From the NCBI RefSeq assembly GCF_009647605.1, contig NZ_WJIF01000002.1:574998-638997 (forward strand): a DNA stretch of 64,000 bases, written 5' to 3'. Below are positions 25,685-34,377 of this stretch, in pieces (positions within the stretch are counted from its first letter, which is position 1; the number at the start of each line of letters is the position of its first letter). The notes beneath the pieces were generated by a model. It searched no databases. It was not told the DNA's origin and saw only the letters and a list, made by a program, of their open reading frames with translations. The position numbers and the translations under genes were made by a program. The DNA comes from Agromyces agglutinans. Lineage in GTDB: Bacteria; Actinomycetota; Actinomycetes; Actinomycetales; Microbacteriaceae.

Positions 25685-25727
25685 CGCGGCGTCCCGTCAA
25701 CCCCGTGCCCTCGCGGCGCCGCGTTCG

Positions 25728-25733
25728 TAGGCT
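25728..25733 (+). promoter_or_regulatory. Putative -10 box (TAGGCT) for the SDR gene
   Basis: TAGGCT 65 bases before ATG 25798. The leader carries AGGGGAGGGG as ribosome site. Its presence argues that the SDR gene is a unit separate from the amidase. Confidence 0.5.
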
Positions 25734-25797
25734 GGACGGGGACGGGCCGACCGCGAAGGGTTCCCGGCTGCGTGCTCGCCAGGGGAGGGGATCCACC

Positions 25798-26553
25798 ATG
25801 GCCACCTACGATGTGGGCGGACGTTCGGCGATCGTGACGGGTGCGGGAAGCGGCATCGGCCGCTCGATCGCGCTGCTGCTCGCCGCGAATGGAGCATCGG
25901 TGCTGGTGAACGATCTCGATGCGGGCCATGCCGGCGGTGTCGTCGAGGAGATCCGTGCCGCGGGCGGAACGGCGGAGGCATCCGTCGGCGACGTCACGGA
26001 CCCGTCGTGGATCTCCGGCTCCATCGAACAGGCGAACGCACTGGCGCCGCTGAAGCTGGCGGTCAACAACGCCGGCATCGGCGGGGCCGCGGCGCTCATC
26101 GGCGACTACCCCGACGACAGCTGGGAGAAGGTGATCGCCGTCAACCTCAGCTCGATCTTCCGCAACCTGAAGGCGCAGCTTCCGGCGATCGCGGCCAACG
26201 GGGGCGGTGCGGTCGTCAACATCGCCTCGATCCTCGGCAGCGTCGGTTTCGCGAGTTCGTCCGCGTACGTCAGCGCCAAGCACGGGGTGGTGGGGCTCAC
26301 GAAGAACGCAGCCGTCGAGTACGCCGACCGGGGAGTACGCGTGACATCGGTCGGCCCGGGATTCATCAAGACCCCGCTCATCGACGCGAACCTCGACGCC
26401 GACGCGCAGCAGTTCCTCGTGTCGAAGCATCCGATCGGGCGCCTCGGCGATCCCGACGAGGTGGCGACGCTCGTCGCGTTCCTCGGCAGCGACGCGGCGA
26501 GCTTCATCACCGGCAGCTACCACCTCGTCGACGGCGGCTACACGGCGGTCTGA
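25798..26553 (+). CDS. SDR family oxidoreductase
   Basis: A 251-residue short-chain dehydrogenase. Cofactor motif TGAGSGIGRS, NNAGIGG, catalytic Ser in NIASILGSVGF, Tyr-x-x-x-Lys in SAYVSAKHGVVGLTK, and GFIKTPLID then SFITGSYHLVDGGYTAV. The acidic residue after beta-2 (VNDLDAG) predicts NAD preference. The 3-oxoacyl-ACP reductase/glucose-dehydrogenase-like sequence does not reveal the substrate. No obvious terminator separates it from the HNH gene. Confidence 0.92.
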   Translation: MATYDVGGRSAIVTGAGSGIGRSIALLLAANGASVLVNDLDAGHAGGVVEEIRAAGGTAEASVGDVTDPSWISGSIEQANALAPLKLAVNNAGIGGAAALIGDYPDDSWEKVIAVNLSSIFRNLKAQLPAIAANGGGAVVNIASILGSVGFASSSAYVSAKHGVVGLTKNAAVEYADRGVRVTSVGPGFIKTPLIDANLDADAQQFLVSKHPIGRLGDPDEVATLVAFLGSDAASFITGSYHLVDGGYTAV

Positions 26554-26611
26554 GCTCTCCTGGGTGGGGAGGAACAGTCGTGCGGCATGCCGATCGAGGA
26601 GCCGCCGGGCC

Positions 26612-26617
26612 TAGGGT
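26612..26617 (+). promoter_or_regulatory. Putative -10 box (TAGGGT), leaderless promoter
   Basis: TAGGGT ends 6 bases before ATG 26624; no ribosome site. Confidence 0.5.
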
Positions 26618-26623
26618 GGCGGC

Positions 26624-27034
26624 ATGGCGGCGGTGAGCAGGACCCGGTCGGCGGTGTACGCGCGCCGACGGAAGCGCCGCATGGCGCGCGTGGCGCACGA
26701 CCTCACCGATGCGCAGTGGACCGCCCTCGTCGCCGCGTGGGGCGGGTGCGCCTACTGCGCCGAGACGCGGAAGGCGCTGCAGCGCGACTGCGTGCTTCCG
26801 ATCTCGAGGGGCGGCCGGTACACGCTCGAGAATGTCGTGCCCGCGTGCGGGTCGTGCAACGCGAGCAAGTGCAACGACGAGGTGACGTCGTGGCTGCGGC
26901 GCAAGCGGCTCGACGAGCGCGCGTTCCTGCTCCGGCAGCGCGAGATCGCCCTCGACCTCGTCGACCGGTTCGCCGACGCCCCTGCCGACGCCGGCCCTGA
27001 GCCCGACCCCGACCCCGACCGCGGCGCCTCGTAG
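26624..27034 (+). CDS. HNH-type endonuclease domain protein with altered catalytic His
   Basis: A 136-residue basic protein. The zinc-type HNH frame is clear: CAYCAETRKALQRDC, LPISRGGRYTLENVVPACGSCNASKCNDE, with two CxxC pairs and the Asn of the middle strand. In the canonical motif the first strand reads D-H; here it is Asp55-Cys56, so the general-base His is replaced by Cys. The protein may therefore be a structural or weakened member. A Pro/Asp-rich tail (PEPDPDPDRG) follows. Its stop codon TAG forms the first three bases of the -10 box of the next gene. Confidence 0.8.
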   Translation: MAAVSRTRSAVYARRRKRRMARVAHDLTDAQWTALVAAWGGCAYCAETRKALQRDCVLPISRGGRYTLENVVPACGSCNASKCNDEVTSWLRRKRLDERAFLLRQREIALDLVDRFADAPADAGPEPDPDPDRGAS

Positions 27035-27037
27035 GCT
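27032..27037 (+). promoter_or_regulatory. Putative -10 box (TAGGCT), leaderless promoter
   Basis: TAGGCT ends 6 bases before GTG 27044 and includes the TAG stop codon of the HNH gene. No ribosome site is seen. Confidence 0.55.
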
Positions 27038-27043
27038 GAGGGC

Positions 27044-28921
27044 GTGATCGTCCGAGCCGCAGCCCTCGTCCTGACCCTCGGCCTCGCGCTGGCCGGCGCG
27101 AGCGCTGCGGCACTGCCTGCCGCGGCTCTGCCTGCCGCCGCCCTGCCGGCTGCCGCACGGCCGGCGGCGCTGCCGGCCGGCGTCGACGACTTCACCTTCG
27201 ACTCGTTCACCGGCGACTACGCGCTCGACCGCGACGACGACGGGCGCTCGACGCTCGAGGTCACCGAGACGCTCGTCGCGCGGTTCCCCGAGACGGACCA
27301 GAACCGAGGCATCCGTCGCAACCTGGTCGACACCTACGACGGGCACCCGACCGGGCTCGAGGTCGTCTCGGTGACCGACGAGACCGGTGCGCCGCGCGAA
27401 TACGACGAGGAGAGCGACGACGGCTTCGTCACGCTCACCATCGCGGGCGACGACTACGTGCACGGCGAGCAGACGTACGTCATCACCTACACCCAGCGCG
27501 ACGTGACGAGGTACTACGCCGACACCGACGCCGACGAGTTCTACTGGGACGTCAACGGCACCGACTGGGCGCAGCCGTTCGGCACCGTGACCGCGAACGT
27601 GCACCTCGGCGCCGGCCTGCTCGAGGCGACGACGGGCGGCGTCGATGCCGCGCGCGGCGAGGCGGGCGAAGACGCGTCGGCGACGATCACGCCGACCGAC
27701 GATGGCTGGACGTTCACGGCGAAGGACCTCGCACCGCGAGAGACGCTCACGTTCGCGATCGGATTCGAGCCCGGCACGTTCACGCCGCGCGACGGCGGGT
27801 TCTTCGCGGCGCCGTGGCCCCTGATCTCCGCGATCGGCGCCGGCATCGCGGTGCTCGCGGTCGTCTGGGCCGGATTCATCCGCACCCGCCGCCTCCGCGA
27901 CGCGCCGGGCCGGCCCGTCATCGTGCCCGAGTACCTGCCGCCCGAGGGTGTCGGCGTGCTGCTCGCGTCCGTGCTCGCCAAGGGCACGACGCACGCGATC
28001 CCCGCGCAGATCCTGCAGCTCGCGATCCTCGGGCGGCTCCGGGTCGTCGAGACGCCGGCCAAGGGATGGCTCGCCTCGAAGCCGACGTACGACCTGCAGT
28101 ACCACGAGCCCGGCGCGGCCGACGAGGTGCAGGCCCGGCAGCGGCGTCTCCGGTCGATCGAGCCGACCGACGACGACGTGCAGGCGCTGCACGCGCTGTT
28201 CGGCGCGACGCTCGAGCCCGGCGAGCGCCGCTCGCTCGCCAAGAGCGACACGAAGATCACCAAACGGCTCACCGAACTCCAGCACGCCGTCACGAAGCGC
28301 GCGACGACCGACGGATACCGGCGGCGGCTGCCGGCCGGACCCATGGTCGGGGCGAGCATCCTCGCCGTCATCGGCGGCCTCATCGCCTTCGCCTTCGCGG
28401 TCGTGTCGTTCGACCAGGCGTACGGCGGCGTGTGGCCGCTGGTCGCATTGATCGTCGGCGCGCTCGCGGTCATCGCGACCGTCGTGCTGATCGCGAAGCA
28501 TCCGCTCGACTCGCGCGGCGCGGAGGTGCGCGACCACCTGCGCGGCCTCGAGTCGTACATCGAACTCGCCGAAGCCGACCGGATCGCCTACCTCCAGTCC
28601 CCGCAGGGCGCGCTGCGCACGCCCGTCGCTGCCGACGACCCCGAGCAGGTGCTCCAGCTGAACGAGCGCCTGCTGCCGTGGGCCGTGCTCCTCGGCCAGG
28701 AGAAGGCGTGGACCGCCGAACTCGGCCGCGCCTACGAGCGACTGGGCCGCGAGCCCGAGTGGTACGCGGGCTCCAGCGCCTTCAACGCCGCGGTGTTCTC
28801 TTCGGCGATCGGCGGCATGAGCTCGAGCGTCACCTCGAGCTTCTCGGCGTCCAGCGGCGGATCGGGCGGCGGGGCGTCGGCCGGCGGCGGCGGCGGAGGC
28901 GGCGGCGGAGGCGGGGTCTGA
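27044..28921 (+). CDS. DUF2207 domain-containing membrane protein
   Basis: A 625-residue protein with an N-terminal signal segment followed by an odd LPAAALPAAALPAAARPAALPA repeat (about 20-45). The DUF2207 extracytoplasmic domain (FTFDSFTGDYALDRDDDGRSTLEVTETLVARFPETDQNRGIRRNL) runs to ~245. One membrane span (PLISAIGAGIAVLAVVWAGFI), a cytoplasmic region (VPEYLPPEGVGVLLASVLAKG), two further spans near 430-475, and a Gly/Ser-rich C-terminus ending in a run of glycines complete it. Function is unknown; such proteins are widespread in Gram-positives. GTG 27044 is supported by the -10 box. Confidence 0.88.
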   Translation: MIVRAAALVLTLGLALAGASAAALPAAALPAAALPAAARPAALPAGVDDFTFDSFTGDYALDRDDDGRSTLEVTETLVARFPETDQNRGIRRNLVDTYDGHPTGLEVVSVTDETGAPREYDEESDDGFVTLTIAGDDYVHGEQTYVITYTQRDVTRYYADTDADEFYWDVNGTDWAQPFGTVTANVHLGAGLLEATTGGVDAARGEAGEDASATITPTDDGWTFTAKDLAPRETLTFAIGFEPGTFTPRDGGFFAAPWPLISAIGAGIAVLAVVWAGFIRTRRLRDAPGRPVIVPEYLPPEGVGVLLASVLAKGTTHAIPAQILQLAILGRLRVVETPAKGWLASKPTYDLQYHEPGAADEVQARQRRLRSIEPTDDDVQALHALFGATLEPGERRSLAKSDTKITKRLTELQHAVTKRATTDGYRRRLPAGPMVGASILAVIGGLIAFAFAVVSFDQAYGGVWPLVALIVGALAVIATVVLIAKHPLDSRGAEVRDHLRGLESYIELAEADRIAYLQSPQGALRTPVAADDPEQVLQLNERLLPWAVLLGQEKAWTAELGRAYERLGREPEWYAGSSAFNAAVFSSAIGGMSSSVTSSFSASSGGSGGGASAGGGGGGGGGGGV

Positions 28922-28956
28922 CCGCGCGCGACGCGCGCACGGCGCCACCGCGACAC

Positions 28957-28972
28957 GGGCGCGGCCGCGCCC
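28957..28972. other. GC palindrome between convergent genes
   Basis: GGGCGCGGCCGCGCCC is a perfect 16-base palindrome with no loop, between the DUF2207 stop and the convergent oxidoreductase stop. It may help end transcription; no U-tract. Confidence 0.35.
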
Positions 28973-28994
28973 GCGCCCGCGCGGCAGCGCCCCC

Positions 28995-30614
28995 TCACCC
29001 CACGTCGACCGTGACCGTGTGCAGCCCCGTCGCGCCGTCGGGCACGACGCCCTGCTCCCGCGCGGTCTGCACCTCGCCGTCGGCGCCGATCGCCCGCACC
29101 CGCAGCGTGTGGCCTCCGGCCGCGGCATCCGCCCATTCGTAGCGCCACTGCACCCACGTGTCGGCCGAGATCGCCGTCGCGAGTTCGGCCTCCCGCCACG
29201 GCCCGTCGTCGACCTGCACCTCGACGGCCTCGATGCCGACGTGCTGGTGCCACGCGACGCCCGCGACGACGACGGTGCCCGCCGCCGGGCGCTGCCCGGG
29301 CCGCGGCACGTCGATGCGGCTCGAGATCTTGATCGGCCCGCGCTCGCTCCACCCGCGATCGGTCCAGTAGGCGGATGCCTCGTCGAAGCGCGTGACCTCG
29401 AGCTCGGTGACCCACTTCGTCGCCGAGACGTAGCCGTACAGGCCGGGCACGACCATCCGTACCGGGAAGCCGTGCTCGAGCGGCAACGGTTCGCCGTTCA
29501 TGCCGATGGCGAGCACGGCGTCGCGGTCGTCCTGCAGCACCGCGAGCGGCGTCGATGCGGTGAACCCGTCGACCGAGCGCGAGAGCACCATGTCGGCGTC
29601 GGAGTCGGGTTCGGCTCGCGCGAGCAGGTCGCGGATCGGATGCCCGAGCCACACCGCGTTGCCGATGAGTCCGCCGCCGACCTCGTTCGACACGCACGCG
29701 AGCGTCGTGACGCTCTCGGCCATCGGCAGCGCGAGCAGGTCGCTCCAGGTGAGCACGACCTCGCGAGCGACCCTGCCGTGGATGCGCAGGCTCCACTCCG
29801 CCGGGTCGATCTCGGGCACGCGCAGGGCGGTGTCGATCCGGTAGAAGTCGGCGTTCGGCGTGACGAGCGGGGTGATGCCGTCGACGTGGAGCTCGGCGCT
29901 CGCGGGAATCGTCGCGCTCGCCGTCGCGCGCGGCAGGGTCACGGCGTCGCGCACGGCCTGGGTCATCCGCCGCCCGGCCTGCAGCGCGTTGCCCGCGAGC
30001 GCCGCCAGTACGCCGACCGCGGCCGCACCGCCGGCCCAGGCGAGGAAGCTGCGGCGGTCGGGCGCCGACGCGGCCGGTGAGACGGATGCCTCGGGCGCCG
30101 CGGATGCGCCGGATGCCCCGGCCGCCCCGAGGGTACGGGATGCCTCGGGCGCCGCGGGTGCCTCGCCGCCCGGCACCCGCCGAACGAGGTGCATCACGGC
30201 GACGGCGCCCGCGATGCCGGCCGCCGCCGACGGCAGGATCGCGAGCGTGCCCGACCCGGCGCGCGTCGCGGCGGCGATCGCGCCGAGCACGCCGAGCATG
30301 AGGAAGACCCCGGCCCCGAGCCGCGATCGCCGCGACTCGAGCACGCCCGCGCCGCCGGCCACGGCGGCCAGCACGAGCACGATGCCGACGATCAGGGCGA
30401 GCTTGTCAGCCGTGCCGAAGAGCGCGATCGCGGCATCCTTCGCCCATGGCGGCGCGAGGTCGATGACGGCCGCGCCCACGACGACGAAGGGCCCCGACTC
30501 GGGCGCCGCGATCGCCGCCACCAGCTCGCCGACGCCCGCGGCCACGGCGGCGGCGGCCAGGCCGGCGAGGGCCGGCAGCCGCCACCCGGGCGTCCGTGCG
30601 TCCGTCGCGCGCAT
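28995..30614 (-). CDS. Molybdopterin-dependent (sulfite-oxidase family) oxidoreductase with membrane anchor
   Basis: A 539-residue protein. The N-terminal ~140 residues hold four membrane segments, followed by an Ala/Ser/Pro linker and a twin-Arg-like APDRRSFLAWAGGAAAVGVLAALAG. The catalytic domain (~250-435) has LRIHGRVAREVVLTWSDLLALP, then TTLACVSNEVGGGLIGNAVWLGHPIRDLL with Cys307 as the molybdenum ligand, and HGFPVRMVVPGLYGYVSATKWV. A C-terminal Ig-like dimerisation domain (~440-539) follows. The active site should face outside the membrane. No cytochrome partner is adjacent. ATG 30614 lies 6 bases after a TACGCT -10 box. Confidence 0.9.
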   Translation of the reverse strand: MRATDARTPGWRLPALAGLAAAAVAAGVGELVAAIAAPESGPFVVVGAAVIDLAPPWAKDAAIALFGTADKLALIVGIVLVLAAVAGGAGVLESRRSRLGAGVFLMLGVLGAIAAATRAGSGTLAILPSAAAGIAGAVAVMHLVRRVPGGEAPAAPEASRTLGAAGASGASAAPEASVSPAASAPDRRSFLAWAGGAAAVGVLAALAGNALQAGRRMTQAVRDAVTLPRATASATIPASAELHVDGITPLVTPNADFYRIDTALRVPEIDPAEWSLRIHGRVAREVVLTWSDLLALPMAESVTTLACVSNEVGGGLIGNAVWLGHPIRDLLARAEPDSDADMVLSRSVDGFTASTPLAVLQDDRDAVLAIGMNGEPLPLEHGFPVRMVVPGLYGYVSATKWVTELEVTRFDEASAYWTDRGWSERGPIKISSRIDVPRPGQRPAAGTVVVAGVAWHQHVGIEAVEVQVDDGPWREAELATAISADTWVQWRYEWADAAAGGHTLRVRAIGADGEVQTAREQGVVPDGATGLHTVTVDVG

Positions 30615-30620
30615 GCGCCC

Positions 30621-30626
30621 AGCGTA
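30621..30626 (-). promoter_or_regulatory. Putative -10 box (TACGCT), leaderless promoter
   Basis: TACGCT on the minus strand, 6 bases before ATG 30614; divergent from the TAGGCT box at 30655. Confidence 0.5.
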
Positions 30627-30654
30627 CGGCGTGCCGCTGCGGGGCATCCGTCCG

Positions 30655-30660
30655 TAGGCT
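30655..30660 (+). promoter_or_regulatory. Putative -10 box (TAGGCT) for the dehydrogenase gene
   Basis: TAGGCT 43 bases before ATG 30704, whose leader contains GAGAGGA. Confidence 0.5.
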
Positions 30661-30703
30661 GGCGGGTGGGGCCGCGCGCGCCCCGCACGACGAGAGGACG
30701 AGC

Positions 30704-31648
30704 ATGCCATTCGCGATCCAGTACGACCGACTCGGCGGCCCCGAGGTGCTCGAGCTGCGCGAGATCGCGTACGCGACGCCCGGCCCGGGCCAGGCGGTCG
30801 TCGAGGTGCGGGCGATCGGCGTGAACCCGATCGACTGGAAGATCCGGTCGGGGCTGCGCCGCAGCGCACCGCTCGAGGGCTGGCGAACGGTCGGCGGCGA
30901 CGCGGCGGGCGTGGTCACCGCTGTGGCATCCGACGTCGAGGGGTTTAGCGTCGGCGACGAGGTGATCGTCGCCGAGGCCGACGGCAGCTACGCCACCGAG
31001 ATCGCCGTCGACGTGGCGAAGCTCTCGGCGAAGCCCGCGGCGCTGCCGTGGGAGCAGGCCGCGGCGATCCCCGTGCCCGGGGGCACGGCGCACCAGGTGC
31101 TCGTCTCGCTCGGCGTCGGCGAGGGCGACACGCTGCTCTGGCACGGCGGGTCGGGTGCGGTCGGCCAGATCGGCATCCAGCTGGCGCGGCGCGCCGGAGC
31201 CACCGTCGTCGCGACCGCGAGCGAGCGCAACCAGGCGCACCTGCGCGAGCTCGGCGCGATCCCGGTCGTCTACGGCGACGGCATCCTCGAGCGCGTGCAC
31301 GAGGTCGCGCCCGACGGCGTCACGGTCGCGGTCGACGCGGCCGGCACGCGCGAGGCGATCGAGGTGTCGAAGGCCCTCGTCGCCGACCCCGGCCGCATCG
31401 GCACGATCGTCCTCGGAGCCGAGGCGGCCGACCTCGGCATCCGCGCCTGGCGGGGCGGCAGCCCCGCGCCCCTCACGGCCGAGGAGGAGGCCGCGCGCGC
31501 CGAGGCCGTGCCGCTGATCGCCGGCCTCGCGGCCGAGGGTGCCCTCCAGATCGAGATCGCGCACCGGTACCCGCTCGCCGACGCCGCTGAGGCGCACCGG
31601 CAGAGCGAGACCGGCCACGTGCGCGGCAAGATCGTACTGCTGCCGTAG
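30704..31648 (+). CDS. NADP-dependent quinone-oxidoreductase-type alcohol dehydrogenase
   Basis: A 314-residue medium-chain dehydrogenase without the zinc ligands. It has VRAIGVNPIDWKIRSG, VGGDAAGVVTAV, PVPGGTAHQVLVSLGVGEGDTLLWHGGSGAVGQIGIQLARRAGATVVATAS (Rossmann GGSGAVG) and VRGKIVLLP at the end, as in QOR/crotonyl reductase-like proteins. It would reduce quinones or enones with NADPH. GAGAGGA precedes ATG 30704. Convergent with the response regulator gene. Confidence 0.9.
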   Translation: MPFAIQYDRLGGPEVLELREIAYATPGPGQAVVEVRAIGVNPIDWKIRSGLRRSAPLEGWRTVGGDAAGVVTAVASDVEGFSVGDEVIVAEADGSYATEIAVDVAKLSAKPAALPWEQAAAIPVPGGTAHQVLVSLGVGEGDTLLWHGGSGAVGQIGIQLARRAGATVVATASERNQAHLRELGAIPVVYGDGILERVHEVAPDGVTVAVDAAGTREAIEVSKALVADPGRIGTIVLGAEAADLGIRAWRGGSPAPLTAEEEAARAEAVPLIAGLAAEGALQIEIAHRYPLADAAEAHRQSETGHVRGKIVLLP

Positions 31649-31650
31649 GC

Positions 31651-31665
31651 GGCGACATCGTCGCC
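31651..31665. terminator. Short hairpin between convergent genes
   Basis: GGCGAC-ATC-GTCGCC starts 2 bases after the dehydrogenase stop; weak, no U-tract. Confidence 0.3.
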
Positions 31666-31684
31666 CGGCCGGTCGTGCCGTCGG

Positions 31685-32350
31685 TCACCGCCCGACCGCA
31701 CCGCACTCGTAGGCGAGCACGACGGCCTGCACGCGGTCGCGCAGGCCGAGCTTCGCGAGGATCCGCGTGATGTGGGTCTTCACCGTGGACTCGCCCATGA
31801 ACAGCTCGGCCCCGATCTCGGCGTTCGACAGCCCCCTCGCGATCGCCCCGAACACCTCGAGCTCGCGCTCCGTCAGCGCGCCGAGCCGGTCGGGAGTCCC
31901 CTCGCGGGGAGGCGGTCGACGCACGTAGGACTCCACGAGGCGCCGGGTCACGCTCGGCGCGAAGAGCAGGTCGCCGCCGTGCGCCGCGCGGATGGCCGCC
32001 GCGAGCTCGGCGGGGGTCGCCGACTTGATGAGGAACCCGCTCGCGCCCGCGCGCAGCGCCCCGAGGACGTACTCGTCGAGATCGAACATCGTCAGCATGA
32101 CGACCCGGGCCTGCGGCCGCGCGTCGTGCACGAGCCCGACCCCCTCGATGCCGCCGACGCCCGGCATCTCGATGTCCATGAGCACGACGTCGGCCGATTC
32201 CGCAGCGGCCGCGCGGGCCGCCGCTGCGCCGTCGGATGCCTCGGCCACCACCCGGAGGCCCGGTTCCGCGTCGATGATCGCGCGGAGTCCGCGACGGATG
32301 AGGTGCTGGTCGTCCGCGATGACGACCCTGAGCGGCCGAGGATCGCTCAT
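31685..32350 (-). CDS. NarL/LuxR-family response regulator
   Basis: A 221-residue regulator. The receiver domain (1-125) has RVVIADDQHLIRRGL, phospho-acceptor Asp in DVVLMDIEMPGVGG (~57), the conserved Thr in VVMLTMFDLDEYV and Lys in GFLIKSATPAELAAAI. The C-terminal LuxR HTH has LTERELEVFGAIARGLSNAEIGAELFMGESTVKTHITRILAKLGLRDRVQAVVLAYE. Its ATG overlaps the kinase stop (ATGA), so the two are an operon. A perfect inverted repeat at 34227-34249, upstream of the pair, is a candidate binding site. Confidence 0.93.
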   Translation of the reverse strand: MSDPRPLRVVIADDQHLIRRGLRAIIDAEPGLRVVAEASDGAAAARAAAAESADVVLMDIEMPGVGGIEGVGLVHDARPQARVVMLTMFDLDEYVLGALRAGASGFLIKSATPAELAAAIRAAHGGDLLFAPSVTRRLVESYVRRPPPREGTPDRLGALTERELEVFGAIARGLSNAEIGAELFMGESTVKTHITRILAKLGLRDRVQAVVLAYECGAVGR

Positions 32351-34184
32351 GTCGGCACCGCAGAGCCGAGCGGGAGCGTGGCGCCGACCGCGAATCCGCT
32401 CCCGGTCCTCCCGGCCCGGAAGGTGCCGCCGAGCGCGTGCACCCGCTCGGCCATGCCCGCGAGGCCGTAACCGGCGCTGGGCGCCGGGCCATCCACGACG
32501 TCGGGCTCCCGTCCCGGCCGCCCGTCGTCCACGACGTCCACCGACACGCAGCGGCCCTCGACGCGCACCGCGATCCGCACGTGGGTCGCGTCGGAGTGGC
32601 GGACGATGTTCGTGAGGCTCTCCTGCACGACGCGGTAGACGATGCCGTCGAGCTCCGGCGGCACGGGCCGAGTTCGACGGCGATGTCGAGCCCGGCGACC
32701 CGAAGGCGGTCGATCATCGCCGGCAGCGGGTCGGGCGGGTGCCCCGCGAGCCCCGGTCCTCCGATCGCTCCGAGGTCGAGCAGGTCGAACAGCATCGCGA
32801 GTTCCGTGAGCGCCTGCGCCGCGGTCGTGTCGATCGTCGCGAGGGCCCGGCGCGCGCCCGCCGGATCGCCGTCGCGCAGCGCACTGACGGCCGACGCCTG
32901 CAGCAACATGACGCCGACGGCGTGGCTCGCGACGTCGTGGAGGTCGCGCGCGATGCGCAGGCGCTCCTCACGTCGCGCCTCGTCGACGCGGACCTCGAGC
33001 TCGGCCCGCAAGCGGTCGGCTCGCAGGACGGCGTCGCGATCCGCGCGGTCGTGCGCGGACCACTCGTGACCCGCGAAGGCGGAGAGTCCGATGAGCGCGA
33101 GGCTCATCCACACGTTCTCCGGCACGTCGACGGCGACCCAGGCGAGCGTGACGAGGGAGAGCGCGAGCACGCAGGACCACGGAATCGGGCCGCCCGCCAC
33201 GCCGGCCGACCACGCGAGCAGGACGACGCAGACCAGGCTCCCGAGGAGGAGCGGCGCACCGCCGATCGCGGCGAACCCCACGACGAGCGCGGCGCAGCCG
33301 GTCGCGGCCGCCGGGGACCGCCCGCGCGCCACGGTGCAGACCGGGAGCCCGACCGCGACGATCCAGGCCGCCGGGGTCGAAGCGGCCGCCGCCGAAGCGA
33401 TCACCTCGATGATGCCGGCGGCGAGCAGCGCCGCCGCGACGAGCAGGTCGAGAAGCCACCGGACGGCCGAGGCGCGAGGCCCCGACGAGGCCGCGTGCGC
33501 CGGTTCCGACCGCAGGAGCCCGAGCAGCCACCGCAGTTCGGTGACGGCCTGCCGGCCGCGCGCCGCGATCGATGCGATGCGGTCGGGGTCGAGGTCGACC
33601 TCGGCGGCCGCGGCATCCGCGCGCATGCCCTCGACCGCATCGCGCAGCAGCGCGAGCACCTGTCCGCCGAGCCGAGCCCGCTCGTCGGCGACCACACGCG
33701 CCGCGACCGAGGCGGCGTCGGTCGCCTGGAGCCGTGAGGCGGTCGCCCTGGACCGGTCCGCCGCGTGCGCGCGGAGGCGGACCACCCGGCCGTACGCGAA
33801 CACCGTCGCGGTGAGCGCGATCGCGAACGCGAGGGTCGCCGGATCCCGCGGCGGTACGGCGAGCACGCTCAGTGGGAAGGCGAGGGCGACGGCGCCTCCC
33901 TGCCAGAGACCGGAGTGCCGGCCGAGCGAGGAGATGCCGACCACGAACGGCGCGAGCAGGGCGGGTGTGTCAGCCGACAGCCCGGCGAGTGCGAGCCACC
34001 ACTGGAGGGCGGCCAGGCCGGCGCCGGCGAGCAGGGGGTGGCGCGCGAGCCCGAGGGTGAGCACCGCGGTCGCGATCCCGGCGGGGATCGCCCACGGCGT
34101 CTCGGGGAGCAGGAACAGCGTCGTCCAGAGGCCGCACGCGACGGCGACGACGGATTGCGCGATCGAGAACGGACGCGTCCTCAT
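32347..34184 (-). pseudogene. NarL-partner sensor histidine kinase with a frameshift near the ATPase domain
   Basis: The N-terminal part (34184 down to ~32668) encodes about five membrane segments, a short helical region, a second membrane block, and HisKA_3 (EERLRIARDLHDVASHAVGVMLLQ, phospho-His near residue 412). At about 32665-32668 the frame is lost: the first frame reads IAVELGPCRRSS, while the ATPase domain continues in another frame as PPELDGIVYRVVQESLTNIVRHS, then GYGLAGMAERVHALGGTF, ending at 32347 where it meets the regulator. One missing base in the run CCCGTGCCGCC (expected CCCGGTG) would explain it. It is either a real inactivating mutation or a sequencing error. ATG 34184 has a TACCCT -10 box 6 bases upstream. 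Confidence 0.8.
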
Positions 34185-34190
34185 GGCCAG

Positions 34191-34196
34191 AGGGTA
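34191..34196 (-). promoter_or_regulatory. Putative -10 box (TACCCT), leaderless promoter
   Basis: TACCCT on the minus strand, 6 bases before ATG 34184 of the kinase gene. Confidence 0.45.
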
Positions 34197-34226
34197 CTGC
34201 CGGCCCGATCGCTCCGCATCAGACCT

Positions 34227-34249
34227 GGGTCGGACCCGGGGTCCGACCC
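34227..34249. promoter_or_regulatory. Perfect inverted repeat between divergent genes, candidate regulator site
   Basis: GGGTCGGACC-CGG-GGTCCGACCC: 10-base arms, 3-base spacer. It is 31 bases upstream of the kinase -10 box, within the 193-base gap to the divergent membrane-protein gene. The rest of the gap shows no gene. Confidence 0.6.
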
Positions 34250-34377
34250 GAGGCCGGTCGGCTCGAGCCCCGCGGCGGCACCCGGCGACCAGCGACCGAT
34301 TCCGCCGGGATGCGGACCGGACGAGGATCGGCGCGATCGGCGTCACCAGCTCGCCGACGAGCCGAGAGGGGAACATC

